Assembly: GCA_902777325.1 (NCBI GenBank)
Contig: CACYTH010000022.1
Span: forward strand, 17,376-81,375
DNA length: 64,000 nt
From: an uncultured Coriobacteriaceae bacterium
GTDB taxonomy: Bacteria; Actinomycetota; Coriobacteriia; Coriobacteriales; Atopobiaceae
Reading direction: 5' to 3'
The translations under genes were made by a program, and so were the position numbers. The notes below the pieces were generated by a model. It ran no database searches and was not told the DNA's origin. It saw only the letters and a program-made list of their open reading frames with translations. Positions 58,354 through 64,000 of the stretch are shown one piece after another (position 1 is the stretch's first letter; each line of letters starts with the position of its first letter).

Positions 58354-59423
58354 CGGCCGTCTCCCTCATCCTCGAGAGCGGCGGCCATCTCCGCCTGGCA
58401 GTTGGGCAGCAGGTGTGCGTAGCGGTAGGTGATGTCGATGGACTCGTGGCCCATGCGCTGCGCGATCGCGAGCACGTTGAAGCCCTTCTCTATGAGGAGC
58501 GAGACGTGGCTGTGGCGCAGGTCGTGCACCCGGATCCTCTTCACCCCGGCGAGCGCAGACCCGCGCCTCATCTCCCGGTAGAGGTAGCCCTTGTCCATCT
58601 TGAAGATCCGCTCCTTCTTGCCGATTCCCTCCTGGGACACGTAGTCCCGCAGCTCGTCGGCGAGGAAGCGGGGCATGTCCACGACGCGCCTTGATCGCTC
58701 GGTCTTAGGAGGGCCAACGACGTCCTCTCGGTGTAGGCGCTGGTAGGTCTTCGTGACGCTCACCCTGCTGCGGGCGAGGTCGATGTCCGAGGGTGTGAGC
58801 GCGAGCATCTCGCCCTCGCGAAGGCCCGTCCAGAAGAGCACCTCGAAGGCGAGCCACGCGTCGGGCTTGTCCATGACAGCCTCGGAGAATCGCAGATACT
58901 CGTCCTTCGACCAGAACTGCATCTCCTCCGAGTTCTTCCTCCCGATGTGGCCCGCCGCAAGGACGGGGTTGCGCGCAAGGCCGTAGTAGCGCACCGCGTG
59001 GTTGAGGATCGCGGAGAGCTGCGTCTCGACGGTACGCAGGTAGGTGGGGGAGTAGGTGGCGCCGGATGGGTCCCTATGCGAGGAGAGCTCATTCTGCCAG
59101 GAGATGACGTCTGCCGGGGTGATCTCGCACACGGGCGTGTCCCCGAAGAAGGGCAGGATCTTGTCGCGGACGATGGTCTCCTTGGTGAGCCAGGTGCTCT
59201 CGCGTACACGCGGCTTTCGGTCCTGCGCGTAGACCTCCCAGAAGCTTGCGAGGGTCATCGTGAGCGAGCCCTCGTGCAGGGCGACGAAGTCTCGCTCCCA
59301 CGCCTGCGCCTCCCGCTTGGTGGCGAACCCGCGCTTTGTGGTGCGGTGGCGCCTCCCGTGCGAGTCGTGGTAGGAGGCCTGGACGTACCAGGTGCCTCGC
59401 CCCTCGTCCCTATAGACGCTCAT
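58350..59423 (-). CDS. Tyrosine-type site-specific integrase
   Basis: 357 residues. An N-terminal AP2-like arm-binding domain (SVYRDEGRGTWYVQASYHD), a core-binding domain (60-160) and the catalytic domain with Arg202 (TGLREGE), His300-x-x-Arg303 (HDLRH), His326 (MGHES) and nucleophile Tyr335. All active residues are present. It would insert and excise the element with help from the adjacent excisionase. Confidence 0.95.
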   Translation of the reverse strand: MSVYRDEGRGTWYVQASYHDSHGRRHRTTKRGFATKREAQAWERDFVALHEGSLTMTLASFWEVYAQDRKPRVRESTWLTKETIVRDKILPFFGDTPVCEITPADVISWQNELSSHRDPSGATYSPTYLRTVETQLSAILNHAVRYYGLARNPVLAAGHIGRKNSEEMQFWSKDEYLRFSEAVMDKPDAWLAFEVLFWTGLREGEMLALTPSDIDLARSRVSVTKTYQRLHREDVVGPPKTERSRRVVDMPRFLADELRDYVSQEGIGKKERIFKMDKGYLYREMRRGSALAGVKRIRVHDLRHSHVSLLIEKGFNVLAIAQRMGHESIDITYRYAHLLPNCQAEMAAALEDEGDGR

Positions 59424-59619
59424 CGCCTGCTCCGTCCAGGCCGTAGCGGCGCAGGAAGTAGCCCCTGCTCACCTTGCCGGGTACCGTGAGCGTGCCCCGC
59501 TCCTCGAGCTCGGCGTTGAGCCTGCGGATCAGCTTGTACGCGTGTGACCTCGACACCCTCAGCGCCTCGGCCACCTCGTCGGGCGTCATCACCCTCGTGT
59601 CCCTCGTGGCATCTTCCAT
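59410..59619 (-). CDS. Excisionase-type helix-turn-helix protein
   Basis: 69 residues from the ATG at 59619, chosen for its GGAGG. VMTPDEVAEALRVSRSHAYKLIRRLNAELE is an excisionase/MerR-like HTH. It overlaps the integrase start by 14 bases, the usual xis-int pattern. Two operator repeats lie directly upstream. Confidence 0.85.
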   Translation of the reverse strand: MEDATRDTRVMTPDEVAEALRVSRSHAYKLIRRLNAELEERGTLTVPGKVSRGYFLRRYGLDGAGDERL

Positions 59620-59639
59620 CTTCCGCTCGCCTCCCATGG

Positions 59640-59694
59640 TCGAACATATTTGTGCGGTCATGGCGTATCGTAATCGAACAAAAATGTGCGGTCA
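59640..59694. promoter_or_regulatory. Two operator-like repeats in the excisionase/repressor control region
   Basis: TCGAACATATTTGTGCGGTCA (59640-59660) and TCGAACAAAAATGTGCGGTCA (59674-59694), 34 bp apart. Each has the imperfect palindrome CGAACA-N4-TGTGCG. They sit between divergent xis and the XRE repressor. They recall actinobacterial LexA boxes (GAAC-N4-GTTC) but lack the right half-site. Confidence 0.65.
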
Positions 59695-59769
59695 AGCGTC
59701 TTTGACAAAAAAGTTCGATTGGCCGTATCCTGTGAGGCGTGCCGTGCCGATCGAAAAGGGGAGTGCCGC

Positions 59770-60198
59770 ATGGACGTCGGGTACAAGCTCTACGAGCTGC
59801 GCAGGTCGCGCGGGCTCACGCAGGCCGAGCTGGGGAGGCGCGTCGGCGTGTCCGAGGCCGCCATACGCGCCTACGAGACGGGTAAGAGGAGGCCGAAGCG
59901 CGTCCACCTGGAGCGCATCGCCGAGGTGCTTGGCATCCGCTACGAGGCGATAGCCGACTACGGCGTCGTGACGGCGAACGAGGGCGTCCACTCCCTCATG
60001 CGCATGGACGACCGGCTGTTCCGGCTGCACCCAGTGAGGGTGGGGGAGCGCTGGTATCTGGAATCAGATGATCCCGACGTCTCCAGGGCAATCCGTGAGT
60101 GGGGCGAGATGCGCGAGAGGCTCGACGCTAGAGAGGTCACGCAGGTCGAGTACGATGCGTGGTGCGACTCCTACACGGTGGACAAGCGTGTAGGATGA
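59770..60198 (+). CDS. XRE-family helix-turn-helix repressor of the element
   Basis: 142 residues from the ATG at 59770 (AGGGGAG upstream). YKLYELRRSRGLTQAELGRRVGVSEAAIRAYETGKRRP (about 5-42) is a Cro/cI-type HTH; the rest has no recognized fold. Divergent from xis-int, it most likely keeps the element integrated by binding the two repeats at 59640-59694. Confidence 0.88.
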   Translation: MDVGYKLYELRRSRGLTQAELGRRVGVSEAAIRAYETGKRRPKRVHLERIAEVLGIRYEAIADYGVVTANEGVHSLMRMDDRLFRLHPVRVGERWYLESDDPDVSRAIREWGEMRERLDAREVTQVEYDAWCDSYTVDKRVG

Positions 60199-60221
60199 CG
60201 CCCTTATACTGCAGGGATGAT

Positions 60222-60261
60222 TTAAAAGGCAATCCCCGCCTGCAGGCGCAGACGGGGATTG
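60222..60261. terminator. Terminator between the repressor and the immunity gene
   Basis: CAATCCCCG (60230-60238), 14-base loop, CGGGGATTG (60253-60261). On the minus strand it is followed by CCTTTTAAAT, so it ends the toxin-immunity transcript. Confidence 0.75.
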
Positions 60262-60285
60262 TCTGTCGATGTCGGAGTTCTTGTC

Positions 60286-60702
60286 CTAGAGGTTCTCGAT
60301 CGCATCCTCGAGGTCCTGGAGGAGGAAGTCGTCGAAGCTGGGGTAACCAGGGAGGATTCCGTCGACCTGGCTCCACGAGACGACCTCGCCGGTGTCGCAG
60401 TCGAGGCAGTAGAGCCACTCGTCGCAGTTCTCCACGGCAAGCAGGTTGTGCGGCAGGCCGTACTTGCGATAGTCGAGCGTCTCTTCGAGGAAGGCCATGC
60501 TCCCGTCTAGGCCAACACCTAGGATCTCTATTCCGCCCACTCCGCCGTGGCTGTACTCCGCAAGATAGTCCACGAACTGGTGCGGGATGGTGACACCTAG
60601 CAGCCTCTGTGCGGACGCGAGCATCTCCTCGGTCGGCGCAACGTGGGTGAAGTCGCCCTTTTGTTCGTGCTGGGCAATCAGGGCTCTGATTTGTGCATTC
60701 AT
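60286..60702 (-). CDS. SMI1/KNR4 (SUKH)-family immunity protein
   Basis: 138 residues from the ATG at 60702. Features are PTEEMLASAQRLLGVTIPHQFVDYLAEYSHGGVGG, then GVGLDGSMAFLEETLDYRK, NLLAVENCDEWLYCLDCDTGEVV and a late FDDFLLQDLED, the usual SUKH order. SUKH proteins neutralize polymorphic nuclease toxins. The start overlaps the toxin stop (TAATG), so the pair is coupled. Confidence 0.87.
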   Translation of the reverse strand: MNAQIRALIAQHEQKGDFTHVAPTEEMLASAQRLLGVTIPHQFVDYLAEYSHGGVGGIEILGVGLDGSMAFLEETLDYRKYGLPHNLLAVENCDEWLYCLDCDTGEVVSWSQVDGILPGYPSFDDFLLQDLEDAIENL

Positions 60703-61148
60703 TACTTGCTTCCCTTCTGATATTGCTTGGCGCGCCACTTCCAGTATTGGCGGCGAAAGTTGGCGTACTGCCTGTCGAGGACGGGATCCCTCCTGAAGCT
60801 GGCACCGCTCACGCCGAGACCATGCAGGATGCGATTGTACTCCTCGTGCGTGGTCTCGCGTATCTCCACCATGGGCCCCGATTCCTTCTGGAGCACGTGG
60901 TGGAGCTGGACGGGCTTGCCATCGTTACCAATGGGGGCTTTGCCTTCGCGCATACGGTCAAGATTGCTTATTCCGGTCTTGGGGTTGACGTACTCGAAGT
61001 CGATGTCGTTGCGCTGGTAGATCCTGCGGCTCACGTTGCGGACCTCGCCGCCCACCTTGACGGTTCCCTCGTACTGGACGCGGGTGAAGCGCGGGGTCGA
61101 GCGCGAGCCCTTCGTGTGGCCGAAGCCGCCGTGCGCCCCGGCGCCCAC
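60702..61148 (-). CDS. LHH-type HNH-superfamily nuclease toxin, C-terminal cassette
   Basis: 148 residues with a GTG start at 61148 that overlaps the DUF4417 stop by one base. The key segment is PVQLHHVLQKESGPMVEI (Leu82-His83-His84), the signature of LHH nucleases in the HNH/EndoVII group, followed by the ETTHEEYNRILHG helix. It lacks any secretion or repeat domain, so it looks like a toxin end without its delivery part, or a cassette once joined to a larger protein. With the SUKH gene next to it, DNA cleavage is the expected activity. Confidence 0.78.
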   Translation of the reverse strand: MGAGAHGGFGHTKGSRSTPRFTRVQYEGTVKVGGEVRNVSRRIYQRNDIDFEYVNPKTGISNLDRMREGKAPIGNDGKPVQLHHVLQKESGPMVEIRETTHEEYNRILHGLGVSGASFRRDPVLDRQYANFRRQYWKWRAKQYQKGSK

Positions 61149-61810
61149 TACTCCGCCCTCCCGTGCGCGCGGGCCACGTCGCTGGCGAACGGGACGACCT
61201 CGATGCCCGTCTCCCGGTACGCTCTGAAGATACTGTCGGGAGCGTCACCGTAGACCACGATCGCCGTGGGCTGGAGGAGCGCCACGACGGTGGCGAGGCC
61301 CTCGACGAAGCAGCGCCGGTCTTCGCAGTCCTTGAGTGTGCCGTGCGTACCGACGGCGATGACACAGCATCTCGGGGCGCCGTCGCAGCAGAGACGGTGG
61401 GTCCTGCGGTCGCCCCAGCGCAAGTTGCAGATGACCTTGACCCCATTCACCTGGAGCCAGCAGCCGATGGCACGCGACCGGTAGATGTTGTAGAGTTGGA
61501 CGATGAGGGGCATGTCGCGGTACACGCTGAAGTCTGGCAGGATGACGCCCCTGAACCCCTTCAGGGTGTCGAGCCAGCGCGCAGGGTCGTCCCACAGCCG
61601 CTCGAAGTGAAAGTCATCCTCGTAGAAGTGCACCCACTGGTCGCGGTCCTTGCAGTTGACCGCCTTGGAGAAGGGGATGAGCCTGTTCGGGACCTCGTGG
61701 GTGGGGCGGATGACGGGGAACTCGAGGAACCCCGCGAAGTGCGCGACCGCGACGAGGAAGGCGTTCCAGACGTCTCGGCAGCCCTTCCGCCTGCAGTTGA
61801 GCTTGGCCAT
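61148..61810 (-). CDS. DUF4417-family protein
   Basis: 220 residues from the ATG at 61810 with GGAGG ten bases before. RPTHEVPNRLIPFSKAVNC, WVHFYEDDFHFERLWDDP, GVILPDFSVYRDMPLIVQLYNIYRSR and VICNLRWGDRRTH are DUF4417 landmarks. The family is common on phages and mobile elements; its function is unknown. The stop codon overlaps the toxin start (TAGTG), so the toxin may be translated with it. Confidence 0.83.
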   Translation of the reverse strand: MAKLNCRRKGCRDVWNAFLVAVAHFAGFLEFPVIRPTHEVPNRLIPFSKAVNCKDRDQWVHFYEDDFHFERLWDDPARWLDTLKGFRGVILPDFSVYRDMPLIVQLYNIYRSRAIGCWLQVNGVKVICNLRWGDRRTHRLCCDGAPRCCVIAVGTHGTLKDCEDRRCFVEGLATVVALLQPTAIVVYGDAPDSIFRAYRETGIEVVPFASDVARAHGRAE

Positions 61811-62009
61811 TGCTTGAGAACCTCCAATGGAGTCGGGCTGCGCCGGCAGCCGGGTGGTGGCGGGGGCTGGCCGGGCTCCCCACCGATGCTTGCGATCGCG
61901 ACTACCATTCAACTCGCGTGCGGCGTTCCTGTACTTAGCTGTGGCTTCTTCGCGACTACGCCGGTTCTCGACGCGAGTAGACGGGCGATGCCAGCGCAGG
62001 GAGGTTTTT

Positions 62010-62138
62010 ATGTCCGAGGCGGGTGCTAGAGTGAGAACTTGGAAAGGACTACCGATTGGAGGATGGCTTGCGGCTTTGTTTCGGCACGTATGCCAAGGTC
62101 CTTCTGCGGTGCAGGAGGACTGGGGTTACACAGGTTGA
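62010..62138 (+). CDS. Possible short ORF or frameshifted 5' end of the DUF6430 gene
   Basis: ATG at 62010 with AGGGAGG well placed; reads MSEAGARVRTWKGLPIGGWL and ends at 62138 in a different frame from the main gene. It overlaps the first 28 codons of the 407-residue gene. It could be a leader, or the true start of that gene with one base lost between 62030 and 62070. Confidence 0.35.
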   Translation: MSEAGARVRTWKGLPIGGWLAALFRHVCQGPSAVQEDWGYTG

Positions 62139-63279
62139 GTTGGGGCGGGAGATGCTCCTGTCGGTCAACGGCAACGTAAGTGTGCACTACAGCGATTCTT
62201 CCATCTCGGATCTCGTGAACGGGAGGAAGAACCTGGGACATTCCGATGTCGAGTGTGCGCGTTATGGCTCCATCGCGGAGATTGCCGGTCGGTTCCACAA
62301 CGAGATGGAGCCTCTTCTCGATGAGAACATGGTCTCCCTTGCCGTTGCGGCGGTGAGGGAGCTTATTCTGGGCGATAAGGACATCGGCCTATTAACGACG
62401 GTCGATAGGGTCTGTGGACTGAGCAAAGCCGATCTTGAAAGGACGTCCTGCTACGAGCCATGGAGCTTCCTCGCGGGCATCCTCATCTTCGTAGCCTCGG
62501 GAGTCAAGAACCGTGGGACCGAGCAGGACTGCGTGTCCGTCGAAGGGCTCTTTACGGAAGACCTCGACGTAATGGCAGCCTCGCTTACATTGGTCGATGC
62601 GCTCGACCGGGAATCAAGCCACCTTTGTCGAGTGTGGGCCGACGGGCCAAGCTCACTGGACGTCATGAAGGGCGACCTGTTTGAGCTGGTCGGCCGAGGT
62701 GGAAAGGTGTCATCTAAGGCAATCGCGGTCGTGCCTGTTGATTCAGATTTCTCGACTGAGATATCAAGGCGCCTTGAGGAACTCGATGAGCATGGCGTCT
62801 CAGAGAAGACGATACATGGGAAGTGGTTGCTCAGGCTGATGTCCGATGGGCTGTCGAAAGCCGAATTGGACCGGCGCATCAGTGACGTTCTCTCGAAGCA
62901 GGGGCTGATGGAAGGTCAGACATCTATTGGTTCGGTGTCTGTGATCGATGTCGGAGCGACTGCCTATTACCTGCTTGCGGTATCCCGCATGGACCAGAAC
63001 GGCAACGCTCAGAGCTCGTCCGGTGCCGTCGAGCAGGCGCTCGTCTCGCTCGTCGACTTCTACGACAAGCACGGCCAGGGGTATCCGCTGTACATCCCGT
63101 TGGTTGGGACTGGGCTGTCGAGAGCGCGCATGTCAGCCAGGGAGTCATTCGAAGCCATCAGGGATGTCTTCACTGCAAATCGCGAACGCGTTCACGGCAG
63201 TGTGTCCATTGTCGTTCTTCCCGGTACATGGGATGAGCTGGGGCTCGATGACGATGGGAAGGGCAGTGGATTCCGGTGA
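62056..63279 (+). CDS. Protein with DUF6430/macro-like C-terminal domain, Thoeris-like effector candidate
   Basis: 407 residues with a TTG start (AAAGGAC upstream); there is no in-frame ATG nearby. Residues 1-60 look like a helix-turn-helix (RTGVTQVELGREML, DSSISDLVNGRKNL). Residues about 60-215 are helical and not recognized. Residues about 215-400 resemble the DUF6430/macro-like domain seen in Thoeris effector ThsA type: AIAVVPVDSDFSTEI, then SVSVIDVGATAYYLLAVSRMD, LVSLVDFYDKHGQGYPLYIPLVGTGLSRARM and SVSIVVLPGTW. It is 75 bp before a TIR-like gene. In Thoeris a TIR enzyme makes a signal that activates the effector after phage infection. Whether this one has an effector part is unclear because no membrane helix or NADase domain was seen. 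Confidence 0.65.
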   Translation: MEDGLRLCFGTYAKVLLRCRRTGVTQVELGREMLLSVNGNVSVHYSDSSISDLVNGRKNLGHSDVECARYGSIAEIAGRFHNEMEPLLDENMVSLAVAAVRELILGDKDIGLLTTVDRVCGLSKADLERTSCYEPWSFLAGILIFVASGVKNRGTEQDCVSVEGLFTEDLDVMAASLTLVDALDRESSHLCRVWADGPSSLDVMKGDLFELVGRGGKVSSKAIAVVPVDSDFSTEISRRLEELDEHGVSEKTIHGKWLLRLMSDGLSKAELDRRISDVLSKQGLMEGQTSIGSVSVIDVGATAYYLLAVSRMDQNGNAQSSSGAVEQALVSLVDFYDKHGQGYPLYIPLVGTGLSRARMSARESFEAIRDVFTANRERVHGSVSIVVLPGTWDELGLDDDGKGSGFR

Positions 63280-63354
63280 ATCCATTAAGCACTTGAGCAT
63301 TTAAAACGCAAGGAAGTACTGCAAGAGCTTCTGTTTAGCAGATTGGAGAGGCCG

Positions 63355-63868
63355 ATGCCATATAGGACAAGGACGTACATCGCAGCAGATTGGGACGGGG
63401 ACAATAATCTCGTGAGCACTCTGCAAGAATGGAACAAGAGCGAATACTGGGACCTGTCCTTTCCTGATTGCCCATGAACTGACGCAAGCACGCGACACGA
63501 GCAAAGCCTGTAGCATCAAGAAGTCCCTCTACTCTCGTCTCGAGCGATCAAAGACGTTTGTCTTGATTGTGGGAAAGCAAACCGCATCCCTTAGAAAGGG
63601 GAGCTGTCAGTACTGTCCGAGCTATACGGGATGGTGCCGCAGAGGAAACACCGCCAGCACGAAGAGCTTCATTGAGTATGAATGCGAATATGCCGTTAAA
63701 CACGATTTGAGGATTGTGGTGCTTTACAACATGGCAACACCTGACAAGTCCTTATGTCCCGAGATTGTCCGTTACCAAGGGAAGCACCTCTCAGCTTGGT
63801 ATTACAACTCGAACGATAGTCGTTATCACTGGGACTACTATGCAATCAAGGATGCTATTGAAGGGTAG
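63355..63868 (+). pseudogene. ThsB-type TIR-like (DUF1863) protein with a one-base frameshift
   Basis: The frame from ATG 63355 reads MPYRTRTYIAADWDGDNNLV and stops at 63477. Removing one T at 63468/63469 joins it to the frame ending at 63868: ...LSFPDAHELTQARDTSKACS, then LYSRLERSKTFVLIVGKQTASLR, SFIEYECEYAVKHDLRIVVLYN and a WDYYAIKDAIEG end. These are the strand and helix landmarks of DUF1863 TIR-like proteins such as ThsB (Y-R-T-x-x-Y, H-x-L-x-x-ARDTS, S-K-x-F-V-L-I-V-G, E-x-E-x-A). The intact product would have about 170 residues. The shift may be a real mutation, a sequencing error or a +1 frameshift site. Confidence 0.75.
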
Positions 63869-63933
63869 AACGGTCTCGAAACCAGCGCAAACGCAGTCAG
63901 ATGACGTCATGACGTCGCCCGACTTCGAGTGAG

Positions 63934-63972
63934 GCGACGTCACGGGTGCGGAAACGGTACCCGTGACGTCGC
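63934..63972. terminator. Perfect 14-bp stem-loop at the right edge
   Basis: GCGACGTCACGGGT (63934-63947), 11-base loop, ACCCGTGACGTCGC (63959-63972), TTTG. It probably terminates the TIR-like gene. The arm carries the GACGTCAC motif also present near 52.9 kb. Confidence 0.7.
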
Positions 63973-64000
63973 TTTGACGTCCGCAGGGAGGACAGCCGAA

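Larger units (their letters stand above)
55182..60198. mobile_element. Integrative mobilizable element core
   Basis: A continuous set of relaxase, MobC-like protein, RecA-fold ATPase, ribbon-helix-helix protein, tyrosine integrase and excisionase on the minus strand, and an XRE repressor divergent from them. No conjugation (type IV secretion) genes are present, so transfer would need a helper. Neither end was fixed: no direct repeats long enough to be att sites were found by eye. The cargo genes on both sides may belong to the same island. Confidence 0.8.

Noticed and set aside
59640..59694. att site or core recombination site of the integrase
   Set aside because: The repeats are palindromic and placed in a divergent promoter, so an operator is more likely; no matching copy brackets the element.

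Overview
The window is GC-rich (mostly about 65%), densely coded bacterial DNA. Gene content (PTS lactose/cellobiose-type transport, MupG/DUF871, HydE/HydF, HypA/HypB, actinobacterial-style codon use) suggests an anaerobic, gut- or oral-type member of the Coriobacteriia, most like the Olsenella/Atopobiaceae group. That placement is inferred from gene content and composition, not from a database match.

Layout. 1-1.4 kb: end of a cobalt/nickel ECF transporter (cbiQ partial, cbiM). 1.6-9.3 kb: a PTS sugar region with IIC, IIA, two broken near-identical IIB genes, a MupG-family 6-phosphosugar hydrolase and a 737-residue protein that joins a metallophosphoesterase, an intact PTS IIB domain and a ROK-like domain. 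9.4-11.9 kb: [FeFe]-hydrogenase maturation (TM1266-type regulator, hydE, hydF). 12-17.5 kb: a large TPR membrane protein and an ArsR-controlled Zn/Cd/Pb ATPase. 17.6-22 kb: housekeeping genes (polysaccharide deacetylase, DUF1015, HAD phosphatase, phasin-like). 22.2-27.5 kb: a TetR-controlled alpha-galactoside module (GPH transporter, GH36, and a divergent unknown GT-B-like protein). 27.6-31.8 kb: hypA, a large Fe-S/FAD oxidoreductase, hypB. 31.9-33.8 kb: cyclophilin lipoprotein and a GNAT-SLOG fusion. 34-38.6 kb: a MarR-controlled heterodimeric ABC exporter. 38.7-44.3 kb: two-component system, GtrA protein, hydrolase, metG. 44.6-49.3 kb: arginine genes argD, argB, argJ and divergent argC. 49.4-52.6 kb: a DUF2207 protein and a guaA gene lacking the glutaminase domain.

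From about 52.7 kb onward the DNA is accessory. It holds an R2K ATP-grasp gene with a Zn-ribbon partner, an integrative mobilizable element (relaxase, two accessory mobilization-type proteins, RecA-fold ATPase, tyrosine integrase, excisionase, XRE repressor; about 55.2-60.2 kb), a DUF4417 gene coupled to an LHH-type nuclease toxin and SUKH immunity gene, and at the right edge a Thoeris-like pair: a protein with a DUF6430/macro-like C-terminus and a ThsB-type TIR-like (DUF1863) gene carrying a one-base frameshift. Composition drops toward 55% GC here.

Unusual points are the metallophosphoesterase-IIB-ROK fusion next to two dead IIB genes, the GNAT-SLOG fusion, the frameshifted Thoeris-like pair, and several internal deletions (both IIB genes, TM2 of one ABC subunit) plus a duplicated ABC 3' end, which could be biological or could be assembly errors. 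No rRNA, tRNA or CRISPR array was seen.
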